Source of the DNA: Chara braunii
Taxonomy: Eukaryota > Streptophyta > Charophyceae > Charales > Characeae
NCBI GenBank assembly: GCA_003427395.1
Contig: BFEA01000547.1
Coordinates: forward strand, 898,333-948,543
Reading direction: 5' to 3'
Length of the DNA stretch: 50,211 nt
Part shown: positions 1 through 11,097 of the stretch, in pieces
How positions within the stretch are numbered: the first letter of the stretch is position 1
Layout of the letters: every line of letters starts with the position of its first letter
The notes under the pieces: generated by a model
What the model saw: only the letters and a program-made list of their open reading frames with translations
What the model was told of the DNA's origin: nothing
Databases searched by the model: none
Position numbers and translations under genes: made by a program

Positions 1-190
1 CCTGCCTTACCACTATAGTAACTAAGATTAGCGTGGTAAGAGGAGCGAGGCTCCGAGAAACCTGCCTTACCACTATAGTAACTAAGATTAGTGTGGTAAG
101 AGGAGCAAGGCTCCGATAAGCCTGCCTGACCACTAGAGTAACAAAGATCAGTGTGGTAAGAGGAGCGAGGCTCCGAGAAGCCTGCCTTAT
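1..190. repeat. 60-bp tandem repeat, three units, with paired hairpins
   Basis: Three successive 60-bp units begin with cctgcct and end near ctccgagaa; a fourth unit starts at 181 and then diverges. In units 1 and 2 cttaccac pairs perfectly with gtggtaag across a 19-nt loop, and in all units ggagc pairs with gctcc across a 3-nt loop (gag or aag). Unit 3 has ctgaccac instead, which weakens the first stem. The array may extend beyond the left edge of the window. Confidence 0.9.
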
Positions 191-1475
191 TATCTCCTAT
201 CCTTGATCTAATGAAGGACAGTGAATAGGAAGAGCAAGGTCATCGAGGTCTGCCCTATCTCAAACAGACGCCAGTGAAGATGAGTAGATCCCGAGTGGTC
301 TACCATACTGTTACTAATCTTCTCGATAGACAGGGAACTGTGAAAACCCTGAAAAGAGATTGATTTATTATTAACAGACCACTTTCTGATTCTACTGAGG
401 TGGAGGTAGAAGGGATGTGACCCCACATGACATGTCCTGCTACGTCAACCTATTGACTGATGTCAATGTTATGATTCTACTCCATATGAGATGGATGATA
501 TTTTTTCTATGTATGTCTGAAGGGGAAAATTTTGGCGACGTTAACTCTATACTTTTCTTCCTTCAGATGACTATCCCTAAAAGTTGATCCGATAAGTGGT
601 TAGAAAGGCTGCCTAGAAGGAGTTATGTCGATGTAATATTATTCCCGACTAAAATGAAGTTCACTATATTGAACTTCAGATAGGGTCATGTCGATGGCAA
701 AGAGGTGTTGAGACTGTGTTGGTCTGCGTGTGATTGCAGGTCATCCTAATGAAGGAGACTCATTATGAGTTTATACAAGACTGCATGTTGTTGCCTTATG
801 GTAACAGGTTGGTTCGCCAACTCAACCCTCACTCATCCTCGACACCCACACTTTGCATCAACCTTTGCACTGAAAGGCATTTCTGATTTTTGGGTCATTG
901 TCTAAAAGTTCTGTGTTTTGTCAAAAAGGGGTTCTTGAAATGACTGAAGACAGATATGGTTGAATGACTAAGTCAAAAAGGGGGACGTCGTACTGAAAGG
1001 TTGGAAGTGTAAGTGTAATGTGAGTGAAAGTGATTAAATGGTTAACTCTGTTAGAATTGTGTAATGCATTTTGTTTTGTTTGCAGGTCAGTAAAATGACC
1101 AGCCACATGTTATTCACGGTAACCCACTGAGAAAGTTATGCTATCATGGGCCTTGATCCAGACGTTCCATCAGTGCGCAATTGGTTTGAGTACCCAGCCT
1201 TGCGCCTTTTCCCTGATTGTTAGGAAGATTAGGATTATTGCTAAGGCGACAAACCTTATTCATTTTATGATCATTTCATCTGTACATGTTTAAAAGGTCA
1301 ATGACCTATGTTTTCCTTGATTAATTCGGACTGTTTATGTAAATGTGTTATGTGTATGTAACATCTTCTGGCCTAATTACTCTACCTTTCTCACTTCACA
1401 TGTATGTATGCTATGGTTAAAGGGTTTTTCATAGAGAGATGTGCTGAATTGACTTAATTACTAGGTAGTGTGGGT
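191..1475. other. Non-coding stretch, no gene recognised
   Basis: Open frames are short and do not resemble known proteins. There are scattered short inverted repeats, the best being 655-678, where tgaagttca pairs perfectly with tgaacttca over a 6-nt loop. A gttgg-TTCG-ccaac hairpin lies near 810. No RNA gene, promoter or transposon domain was recognised. Confidence 0.5.
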
Positions 1476-1479
1476 ATAT

Positions 1480-2075
1480 GTTTTATATGCAACCCTTGAT
1501 GATTCAATAGTTGAAGGGATCGTGCTTTAGAAAACAAACTAGGTTGTGAGTCGTACCTATAGAAAAACCGTTTATAGGCAAAGTGTAGTATGAGCGAACG
1601 TTCGTTAGTTGAGTCGACCTGATTTGTAAGTCGCTCCGGGAGATCAGCGTCCCAATGCCCAACGTATATACGGGTCAGTCTTAGGCGTTCAACAGCGTGT
1701 ATGCCTATGCTATGGCGATCGAGCAAACGCCCTCGGCTGGCTTACCTCTGCGATTGCAAGTAAAAGCCTTCGCACGTGAGTCAGTAGCTCAGCAGGGATA
1801 CACCCACCTCAGGGATGGTGACAACTCCCGCAGGTGGAGGTGAGTTGTACCTCGCGGGGTCTCTGTCCTGTCGCAGGGAGCCGCGAGAGGTATAGCTGGC
1901 GCGCATGGTCGGAGTTGGTCCTTGGCTGAAACACTTCTAAAACTTCTGTGTGATGCGACCGTGAGGTCCGACACTAAAAAAATACTTTACGTCTGGGTGT
2001 GGGACCGTCACGCCCGACACGTGGTGTCGTTGCCGGGGACAACGGTTGTCTGCCATTGTCCCTGGTGGAACGACA
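1480..2075 (-). repeat. Diverged inverted relic of the 5' part of repeat unit A
   Basis: Read on the minus strand, this stretch follows the order of unit A copy 2 from about 23535 to 23960. Shared blocks include cgttccaccagggacaa, tgtcgggcg, ctatacctctcgc / ccatacctctcgc, cacctccacc..cgggagttgtcacc, ttgcaatcgcagaggt and ccagccgagggcgttt. Divergence is much higher than between the two full A copies and the match fades below about 1600, so this is an older copy. The homology includes roughly 50 bp upstream of the point where copy 1 starts (3849), so the ancestral unit was probably longer on that side. Confidence 0.75.
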
Positions 2076-2197
2076 TCCGGGTATAGAATGTGAGAACTAG
2101 GCAAAATGAGAAGTTTTCTTTAGACTTATATGTTTGATTGCTTGATACCTTGACTATCGTTAAAGATGTCCTAATACTGTGGCTTGGGTGTGGAGTC

Positions 2198-2233
2198 CCC
2201 CGGCAACGCCGACAGGTGGCGCCGTTGCCGGGG
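2198..2233. other. GC-rich perfect hairpin with 11-bp arms
   Basis: ccccggcaacg (2198-2208) pairs perfectly with cgttgccgggg (2223-2233) around a 14-nt loop. The loop and inner arm carry gacaggtggcgcc, the reverse complement of the ggcgccacctgtc word just upstream of unit A copy 2 (around 23580-23594). It therefore belongs to the same repeat family as the neighbouring relic. An 11-bp perfect arm is not expected by chance in 50 kb. Confidence 0.8.
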
Positions 2234-3848
2234 ATCTCGCTTTCCAGCCGAGGTCCTCAGTGAACGAACTCGGGTTATGGTAAGACGATGATCATGGCAA
2301 AACGACAACCTTTAAATAAACTAATATAACTTATGATGTATGAGTTGAATTACCATGGGTTAGGCACTTAGAATTTTTACACACGTGAAAAAAATTATAA
2401 GTCACGTCGGCGATGTCAATAGATGTCGCATTGCCCGATGGTTCGGCTATCTACCTAGGTCCATAGAAAATAGACTATGCCATAGGACAGCTAGAAGTCT
2501 AGGCAAACAACGTCTAATGAATGTAACACATTTTGAAAAAGTCTGAATCGAAGATGACCTAAAGGAGATATCTACACCAGGTCTCTTATCGTCATAGCTC
2601 GATAGCTTACTCTGCACTTTTGTCTATATTTATCTTCTGTCGACTTAAGTTGTTGGGAGGTTAACACTTCTTTCGTTATTTGTATCTCTATAGTCATATC
2701 TAAGTTGTAAGGTTATGTCAGAGTTTCATTCCTTATGCAACTGAATTATCTATTCAAGTAGACAGCTTAGAAGGTAGAGGACTCTATACATCCTTAGTTC
2801 GTGTTGATAATACAGGCAACAAGACAACTTGTATAATTTAAAGCCCACAGGTCCTAGCGCATAATCTCATTAAGTCTCGATTTTTTATACAGGATCGTCA
2901 CGAATAGTCTAACGATCAGGGCCGTAACTCAATCTTCCCCTTTGACAGATGATGTATAATGTTAGTTTCCTTTAAAGTTGAATAATATGTGTAAATATCG
3001 AATAGGCATTTTGACCCTGAAAGAAAATATAGGTGTTATTCTACCTACTTGAGGACTATATGCGTTGCAAGATCATTTGTCATATAGTCTGAGTACAAGA
3101 ATGTAATTAAATTAACCCTATTGGTCATTGCTTCCATGGTCTAACTAGATCGTCAAACTCTTGAAAATTATATGATAGAGGTCCTAATAATAGACTTGGT
3201 CTCTCAACGGTTGTCTAAATTTTGACGTTGTATCGTGTAACATCTGTGTAATAGATGCATTTAAGTGGTAGTGAACGAGATTGTATATTAGGTTTTGTCA
3301 AAGTACAAAGGGTTTTTGGCATTCAGCATACACTTTGGATGGACAAACTTGAGGTATATAGGACGTTGTAGCCTTAGAAACCCGGTTATATTCATATTAC
3401 GAATAAATAAATTAAATAAAGAGAGTCATATCATTCTTAGTTGTCGTGATAGTTAGGAACCGACTGTTTATTAAAGATCTGATTAAAATATTATGCTAAT
3501 GTGGTATACAATCTGATTAATAAGGTTCTTTATTGAAAGTATAATGTAAACCTTTAGGAAAAAATTTGAGATATAAATTAACTCATCAACCACATAGTGA
3601 CTAGCTAATCATTAAAGACGAATAATATAGTAAAAGGTCATCTACGTAAAAAAACATAGGTGTCCGTTTAAGGTTGTATATGATAGGGTATGATAATGGT
3701 ATAGCTTTAGAAATCATTGCATAGAGAGCCTATTTATCTTCATTGTTGAAGCCATATGAACAAACTCGGACTTTATCGATTGATTACTCAATAAAATCAG
3801 AGTGTGAGAGTATCCGCTTGAGGGTTATCAAACTCCTGGAAATTACAG
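2234..3848. other. AT-rich non-coding stretch
   Basis: The sequence is AT-rich with no long open frame and no recognised protein, RNA or repeat family. Stop codons are dense in all frames. It runs up to the abrupt start of unit A copy 1 at 3849. I see nothing else to annotate. Confidence 0.5.
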
Positions 3849-4436
3849 TGTCGAGCGCTTCGTCCCGGAACCGCACGTGGCAGCGTGGGACCCTCTCGGC
3901 CGCGTCACGCAGGAGTTTGACCAACCTCATCACAAACACATAAATGAAGCTTCCTTAGGCCGCTTCGGCCGAGTGCGCCAGCCATACCTCTTGTGAGCCC
4001 CTACGACAGGATAGGGCCTACGCGAGGCACGACTTGCCTCCACCTTACGGGAGATGTCACCTCCCTTTGGTGGGCGTATCCCCGCTGAGCTACCAGTCCA
4101 CAGTACGAAAGCTACTCGGTTGCAATCGCAGACGTGGACCAGCCGAGGGCGTTTCTCGTTCGCTGTAGCATATGGGGTACTTGCGGTAATACGCCTATCG
4201 GACCGACACGCGGACCAACATCTTGGGGGACTGAAGTCCCAAACGCGGCTCGACGTCGGTCGGCTATGACGCATCGCACACACCATGCGCACACCACTCT
4301 AACAAACATAAAAATAAAACACACACACGCACAAAGCGACACAACACAAACAACGCGACAACACACCTAGCCCCTTGATAGTCATCTCATAACTCCCCGA
4401 TGCAGAAATGGGATAGGCGTCACGCGTGAGACTTGG

Positions 4437-4444
4437 TATAAAAC
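4437..4444 (+). promoter_or_regulatory. TATA-like box in unit A copy 1
   Basis: tataaaac lies in the context acttggtataaaaccgcgcgg and is kept in copy 2 (24180-24187). It sits about 590 bp from the left edge of the unit, where an LTR promoter could be. No transcript start or downstream gene can be shown. Confidence 0.4.
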
Positions 4445-5629
4445 CGCGCGGGCGCAGGGCTATCTCATATCGACTTGCAAATGCAAATGTGCGCAAGCAG
4501 TCGCGATGATGGCGTACTATGTAGTGCCCACAATCAAGCGGTCCCTAGTGGATCCGAGTACCGCTTATGACACTCAAGTGTCAAACTCGAAGTGTCGTGA
4601 GGGTCTAATCCTTCACGACATTGCACGGCTGAAGGAATAGTCGTGCAGCCTCCGCCAGACCTCCGGCCCTTGGCCTGAGCGTCTCGTCCGGCAAGGCGAA
4701 TAGGCTCTGCACGGGGGCCGATTCCTTCCCTGCAGAGTCTAGGGTTTGGGATGTCCTAGACTAGGACCTTGAATCCCGGCCCAGGACCAACGTCCGACTA
4801 AAAAAATCCCAAGACGCAAATAAGCAGAAAGGAGGGTCTTCCCTGTGCCCCTCGATCTCAACTTTTAACTAGGGTTTTAACATGGGTCTCTTGGGCCTTT
4901 CGAATGTTCGTCATAAATACACCCACTTATACACGCATAAGGGAGATAGAGTTGTGACAATCACTTCTCAAAGGCACAGTGGGACTCCGCACAACCAAGT
5001 ATATGTATTTGGGATCGCAGGCAATCCAAATCCAAAACCCAAGCCACAAGACATACCTGCAATCACACTAAGAATCGAACGACAAGACACGCACTACACG
5101 GAGTCAACCCCAACCAATCCCTACACTCATACCCGTTGCTTTAGCCATGCAAGCCCCAACCTCCTGTCCAACCAACCATAATTAAATACTCAGTACCTTT
5201 GTCAAATGGTCATTCAATAAAGGTCCGGGTGAAACTCTCAACAAACAATAAAGTCACCAGGGCTAAAGCCTTTTAGGTTGGGTATGGAGAGTGAGTTGGA
5301 ATTGAGTCGTAGACCGACGAATCGGCAACCGACCCACTATCAGTGATAATAGAAGATGATCCTCAAGGGATCAAGCTGAATCTAGTCTTGATCTTGAATC
5401 AGACACCCCAAAGAACCTGTAACACAAGGTAGGTCAAATGCCCAAGCTAAGTCATCAGCATATGAGGGATAAACCTCCATAGCACATTCTCACTCAAAGC
5501 TACCTGCCAACTAAGCCCAAGCCTACCACTAGGCTAGCGCCCAAAGCAAGCGTAGACTAATGGCAGAACCTCCCCTATTCAGGGTGGATCGCCAGAATCG
5601 CCACCCGTCAAAATATAACCTAACTCCTC

Positions 5630-6190
5630 TAAATCAAAAAAAATTCGGCAGCGCTTTCCGTAGGAAAAGTGCCTTTTCAAAATTTATACAAGCTCAGATA
5701 TCAAAAGCAGCAGTAATCTATAACTTTGAGAAGTCAGATTTTGTCTAATTCCCTGGATCGGTAGAAATTTGGGCAGCATCCCCTTTGAAATTGGAGATTT
5801 TCCAGATTTATACTAAGTCAAATTTGAACTCAGCCCCCAACTTTGAGTTCAACTTAGACAAGGTCTGGCTAACTCCTTAGTTTTGCAGAAATTTCGGCAG
5901 CANNCCTCCTAGAAAAGTGCTCTCCCAAAATTTATACAAAGCTTAGTTTACAACCTGCGACTAACTTTGACTTCCCAAAGCCCAATTTTATCTAACTCCC
6001 TAAATTAGCNAAAATTTGGGCAGCACTCCCTTTAGAAAGGGAGGCTTTCCANATTTTTACTAAGTCAGACATAACGAAAAGACAAGCTGAACTTTGACAA
6101 GTCAAAATTTGTCTAACTTCTTGAATCTGTAAAACTTTCGGCAGCGCTTCCCGNAGACAAAGTGGCTTACCAAAATTTATAGAAGTCCAA
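5630..6190 (+). repeat. Tandem repeat of about 123 bp within unit A copy 1, five units
   Basis: The word ttcggcagc or ttgggcagc recurs at 5644, 5769, 5893, 6016 and 6137, a spacing of 121-125 bp. It is followed each time by a variant of cccyttagaaaagtg, ttttccaaaatttatac and then aacttt..aagtc..tttgtctaactcc. Units are diverged from one another but the order of blocks is constant. Single Ns lie at fixed places in the array and recur at the matching places of the second copy. Confidence 0.85.
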
Positions 6191-6479
6191 GTATAACAGT
6201 GAGCCTCAGAAAATGCAAGAATCGATTTAAGTAAAATAAAGTCAACCCAGGTAATGCAGGAATTGACCTAACTCCTATCGCTCTAGCACGTGGCGAGCTT
6301 CTAAAGCAACTACCTGTTACCCTGAAACCTAGACCAAGTAGTAATCTCACTCAGCCACATGCAGGCCAAACCACAAAGGTAAGTACTTTCACCAACCCCA
6401 AGCCTTTCAACAAGCAATAGTTCATGCTCCCTCTACAAGTTATTTCATTATACCCAACTTAGATAAGGCGTAGATCAGA

Positions 6480-7400
6480 CCACCTGAACTTACAAAGCAC
6501 GTCCAACTTAGTCAGGCCTAAAGTCAGAATTCTTAAACTTATAGAGCGTTCTAACTTAGCCAAGTATACACAAACAGAGGGCACTACTACATCTCTCTTC
6601 TTTGGGCACAGGACTAGACCACTCTGGTCGCCCTAAACTGTTTAAATAGCCAAGTTATATATACCTCTCTGCACTTAATCTTCAAAGTGGACGTCGGACT
6701 GAGTCGGTCAACTAAGAACACTGCTCAGCCTGCCCAGGTTTACCCTTAGTTATATTTCTTAGTTATACTTTCTTAAATTATGATAGGTTATAGTCAGACT
6801 ACCTAAACTTATAGAGCCGCCTGACTAGCCCGTTCTTAATAACATAGTAATACAGTATAACCAAATTATAACCATTGGGTTCCAACATGTGCGAGGCATT
6901 GGGTCAGACTACCTAAGCTTATAAGGCGGTCTGATCCTCTGCCAGGCTCATTTCTCTATGATCCAGTCTGTGTGAGGCAGTAGGCCAGGCTACCTAAACT
7001 TATAGAGCGGCCTGTTGCATGCCAGCATTATTCCCTCATAACAAAACAGGAGAAAGGCCGAACCACCTAAACTTATAGAGCAGCTCAAACCTCCTCGTTT
7101 AAAAACAAAGAAACAGAAAGAACCCCCAAATAAACAAGGCGACTCAGGGTACCTAAACTTATAGAGCGCCCTGAGCCCCTAAAAGTCAAGCACAACCAAC
7201 CCTCGCAAGTCAGAGCAGTCAGGTCACCTAAACTTATAGAGCGTCTTGACCCTCCATGCAATTCACAGCACCAGGTTTCCCCAAACTTAAGGGGACATCG
7301 CAGCCTCCAGAGCTTCAGGCCACCTAAACTTATAGAGCGGCCTGAGGCTCCATGCAACCTAAAAATAAACAAAGCGCTGGGCTTCCCCAAACTTATGGGG
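6480..7400 (-). repeat. Array of shared-loop hairpins, copy 1
   Basis: On this strand the shared core reads cctaaacttatagagc, flanked by arms that pair: for example ctcaggg/ccctgag near 7147, caggcc/ggcctg near 7319, caggc/gcctg near 6986 and tcagac/gtctga near 6904. Two members have a tighter form, such as tccccaaacttatgggga near 7385. Members are spaced about 50-110 bp apart with unrelated spacers. Orientation is given relative to copy 2. Confidence 0.85.
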
Positions 7401-9450
7401 ACCTCCCAGCCTTAACAATCCAATCAGACTACATGCAATACGACCTTCCTCCCAACCTTCCCCCAAATACAACCCCTTCCGTTCACTGTCTGCCTTTAGA
7501 CAACCAAACAAAATCTGAAACTAAACTTACACATTCATTCCTTTATTTCAGTCTCACTTACTATCGTGAAAGTCAAACTCAAAACCAAGTACAGGACTCA
7601 CGCAATACACTCGATCAAACCATAGAAAGACGTACAGATAGGGGTTATAATTGGGTTTATAGGAGTAAGGGAATTACCACTCAGTTCCCTGCCTCCAGGA
7701 CTCTGCTTGAGTCCCGGCAGAGCTCCCGCAATCGGTAGGACAACCTCCCACAGAGGCCTTGGCGCGGGTTACGGGCCACACGCCCGCTTGCCGCCTTCCT
7801 CTCAGAGTCAAAGGACCAGACTTAGAGGAGAGAGGGCAGAAGAAGGGGGTTTAAGACACTCAGATTCAGGGGAGTTGCACTCAGACTCGCAGGAGAGGGC
7901 CTTCAAATGTTCAGCGCCTGAGGGCCCCGCAATGGCGGCCAAAGCGCAATACAACTTGGTCAAACTGAGGTCAGATCGCTGACCCCTGACCGCCTGATAA
8001 CTCCTTAAGTCATAGCAGCAGTCCCCCTTCCTAACACACACACCCTCTTCACAACCCTCGCGGTTCCAAGCCCAATATGCTGCTAGCCGTTGGCTAGTCC
8101 GCTGCTACAAAGCCTGAAAGTGGTCGCCTCCCAATGGCTAGAGCAACCTGCTCATACCGGCGTACGACAGCATCATTCGGCATCCACACCCAACAGAGAG
8201 CCAAGCTTCCTCGCAGCAATACACAAGGCCCAAATGTAGTGACAACAGTAAGGGGGCACTATAGCAGTTGCAGCCCTACTGAAACAATCCGATAGGAACG
8301 ACAACAAATGGAGACTGTACAACGGCCACAAGCCGCAGCAGAGCAGCCGATAGCAGACTGTGGCGGACCATGGCAACTGCAGCCGACTGTAGTAGCGGCC
8401 AGCAGGACCGAGCAACGTGCAAGATGGTGCTGGCCAGGGTATTGTGGCTCAGACTCCAACCGCCTGCTACCTCAGCCCAATAAGAGGGTCTACGTCACGA
8501 CCAACCCGTCGCTACTCCTCCCATTTCCTGCGCTCGGCGAGTGTTTTCCTTCACCTCCTCTCGGATAAACGAGGCAGACACTGAACCTTTCTCCGCAGCA
8601 CAGCCGGATACAATGCGTTTCCCCAAGCGGTGCCTGCTGCGAGACTGATCAACGCTCCTCCCGCCGACACATTGTGCAAGGACTGGGCATGAGCTGAGTT
8701 TCCGATCCCCACGACTGGCTCCATCCAGCCACCACCAATAGGATAAGCAAAATCGAATGAGTCTTCCGCTGGAACACGGAAAGATATATAACCGTGTCCA
8801 AGCCTTTCTTCCGGCGCAGCGTACAATACTAACTCCGACCAAACTACTAATCTACAACTAAACTAGCAACACCATTAGCTTCGCCTTACCCAAATTCTCT
8901 GGTTAACATTTTACTCTGCTCGATTTTACCAAAACCCGAGCGAGTAATCGATCCTTCAGTCCCTTTCACAGCTACAGCTCTCCAAGCTTTCACGCCCCCT
9001 CCAACTCCTACCCCGACTAAACCACTAACTTACTGCTGAAACCAACCACGCCATTGCGTCCGCCATGATAGAAAACCCCCTACTACGTCCCCCCCCTGTC
9101 CGGTTCTATAAAGAATCGTGCACGTTACTCATCCCCGACTGCGCCCTTCCTGTCTCCCCACCACTTCCGAATGCACCCGGCCCGGTTTCCTATCCGGGTT
9201 CATCTCGTTCTTCTTCGCAGTCCGTCGCTCCCCCGTCAACCCCCCTTCTCCCTGCCTCAGCACCCGCCCGACAGTCGCTCGTACCACCGCTACCTGCTGC
9301 CAGCCTCTCCGCCATCTCCGATCACTCCCTTCCGCGTGCACCTACCGCGACCCTCTATCCAGGTTCACCCCCTCCAATAACCAGTGCCTCGTGGCTCGGG
9401 CAGCGCGAAAGTCGATCGGCTCAAAAATAGCAAAGCGGCCGAAGGGAGGA

Positions 9451-9546
9451 AATCGCTCCCAATTTATATATGTCATCTTTGCGTCGGGGCCGAGCTGGTC
9501 TCCCCTATATCGTTCCAGTCTTGNCNGATGCTCCGAAAGACTCAGG
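9451..9546 (-). pseudogene. U6 snRNA-like monomer 4, unit B copy 1
   Basis: The reverse complement contains ggaacgatataggggagacc, gcgcaaagatgacatat and aaattgagag. These follow the order of plant U6 (ggaacgatacagagaag, tgcgcaaggatgacacgc, aaatcgagaa). The ACAGAGA box is altered, and Ns lie where copy 2 reads cgacaag. Decayed. Confidence 0.7.
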
Positions 9547-9649
9547 CCGGGGCAACGTCTCACGACACTCTCAAAGGCCACTCCGCCCCTTTCTCCTTTC
9601 CCGTCCCCCTCCTTATGCTCCTGCCCCGTTCCACGTCCGGGCTCATTCC

Positions 9650-9740
9650 CGATCTTTGACAAACAATCCCTACATCCCTACCACGCGAATCTCCTCCGTA
9701 TCCCTTCCAAACTTTGCGGATCCCCAAAAAAATCCCAGCC
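9650..9740 (-). pseudogene. U6 snRNA-like monomer 3, unit B copy 1
   Basis: The most decayed of the four. On the minus strand gcaaagtttggaagggatac, ggaggagattcgcgtgg align with the U6 stretch around aaaattggaacgatacagagaagattagcatgg; the 3' half is not convincing. Support comes mainly from its regular place in the tandem array. Confidence 0.45.
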
Positions 9741-9821
9741 GGGGTAACGCCCCGTGTCGGCCTAAAGGCCCTACGGTCCCTCTTTTGCCCGTACCCGGCC
9801 CGTTTCACGGCCGGGTTCATC

Positions 9822-9906
9822 CCCGTTTGTGGGTGCCACCCTTGCGCAGAGACCATGCTAATCTTCTCTGTATTGTTCCCATTTTAGCAGATGTCCCGAA
9901 GGACTG
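9822..9906 (-). pseudogene. U6 snRNA-like monomer 2, unit B copy 1 (best match)
   Basis: On the minus strand it starts with a cagtccttcgggac hairpin, as in plant U6. It continues with taaaatgggaacaatacaga, the ACAGAGA box and AGC triad in acagagaagattagcatgg, and then ctgcgcaagggtggcacc. After this it runs into array sequence instead of the U6 3' end. I saw no plant USE box or TATA box at snRNA spacing, so an active gene is unlikely. Confidence 0.85.
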
Positions 9907-10044
9907 CCGCTGCATCCCACGCACCATTTTGGTAGGGATCTGGCTTCCTTTCGAGGCCGGGTCCTTAGTAGGGGCGCCCGTCANGTGCTATGGCTCTGAT
10001 ATCAGCAAGTGTCGGGCCGCCCCCCCCCCCTCTCTTTTCTCACG

Positions 10045-10130
10045 GTCTACTNATATCACTCTCGCGCAGGGGCCATGCGAACTCTTTACTACCCCACTCC
10101 CATCTTTACGGCCGTCCCGAAGGGTCTGCA
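10045..10130 (-). pseudogene. U6 snRNA-like monomer 1, unit B copy 1
   Basis: On the minus strand cttcgggacggccgtaaaga, ttcgcatggcccctgcgcga and gagtgatat follow U6 order. The central gcatggcccctgcgc word is intact U6 sequence while the ACAGAGA box is lost (tagtaaagag). One N lies at the same place in copy 2. Confidence 0.75.
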
Positions 10131-11097
10131 CTCAGTCGTTCCCTTGAGCACTTCGAAATGGTCGCNCGACCCTTCCTAGGTCCGACACAGGCCCCCGCNT
10201 CAGCAGTTCACAGGCGCGCCTGCTATACCAGCCCCCTGCGGTCGCAGCCAGTTCCGGCCAGGTGTCCGGCTCCAGCGGTTCTATTCGAATAAGAAGGGCC
10301 AGATAGCACTAAGACAACAAAAAAACAAAAAAAAGGAAAAAAAATAGGGAGGCTGGCCGAAGCCGGACGCGACCTACTTGCGCTCCTTCTGGCCCTGCGA
10401 CGTGGGCCCGTGAGCGGACTCCCCTAACAAAACTAAAGGGGATAGTTCCGCGGGACACTCAACCCCTCAGCCCTTCGCTGCTCCCTTACTCGCGCGCTGC
10501 CGCCTGCCGACCTCGATCCCCGAACCTCAATAGTAACAGCCCGCTACCGTAACCTATAGGGCTATGCCCAAGCCTGAGACCAACGCCCACAGAATACCAT
10601 ACAAAGCAGTGCGGCGCGGCGCTCAGGGCCAGCGACCTGGTTGCGCGGCTCCCCAGCACCCACGCCGGCTTACCTATATCATCCCATCATCGCCCCGCGC
10701 GCTACCTTACACCGCCCCATTCACCGCCCAAAGCCGCGTCGTCGCTGTTGGTGCCGTCTTGAAGGTCGTTTTTCGCACGCGCACAACTCTCAGTCAAACA
10801 TACCAATAAAAAAAAAAATAGCGTTAAACCCTAGGTTGATCAAGAGTAACCAAATAACAATAACAACAGGGATAGCCGACCGGCGTGCACCGACTTTATA
10901 ATCAACGACAACGAAAGGAATCACCTGCGCCTCAAGCCTGCGCGCCCACACACTCTTTGTTCTAGTCAACCATCCGGCCATCGTAGCCACCCAGACGCAG
11001 CCGCGCCTCGCGCAATATACTTAACCTTAAGCCAAACTCATTTTTTCTGTCATCTGCGAAAACCAGAGCGGATACCCTTGTAAGGGTATTCTCGCCG

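Larger units (their letters stand above)
3849..6391 (+). repeat. Repeat unit A, copy 1
   Basis: This stretch of about 2.54 kb is repeated in the same orientation at 23592-26131. Identity is visibly lower in the first 1.4 kb, with many substitutions and a few indels. It is nearly complete from about 5560 to 6360, where I found one difference (6287 region, tatcgctct versus tatcgatct). The left edge begins tgtcgagcgcttcg and the right edge ends at aaaggtaagtact, after which the two copies part. Inside are a TATA-like box and a 123-bp tandem repeat. No transposase or polymerase frame is visible, so the unit looks non-autonomous or derived from the non-coding part (LTR and leader) of a retroelement. 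Confidence 0.9.
6437..11097 (-). repeat. Repeat unit B, copy 1 (reverse orientation)
   Basis: The reverse complement of this stretch matches 27602-32272 over about 4.67 kb. Matching edges are tctacaagttattycattatacccaactt at 6437 and gataccc..gccgacagc at 11097. In copy 2 order the unit holds an AT-rich edge with an atacccttacaagggtat palindrome, a GC-rich segment, four U6-like monomers, a further GC-rich segment and an array of hairpins with a shared loop. No protein domain is recognisable; open frames in the GC-rich part arise on both strands and contain unknown bases. Only 45 bp separate it from unit A here, compared with 1.47 kb at copy 2. Confidence 0.9.

Noticed and set aside
6376-6391. 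aaag/gtaagt at the right edge of unit A as a splice donor
   Set aside because: No coding frame leads into it, and the two copies diverge directly after it, so it marks the repeat edge, not an exon.
9118-10292. Long overlapping open frames on the plus strand (up to 225 codons), repeated at 28414-29236 on the minus strand
   Set aside because: They run antisense to the U6-like array, are Pro/Ser/Arg-rich as expected of GC-rich non-coding DNA, cross unknown bases, and overlap in three frames.
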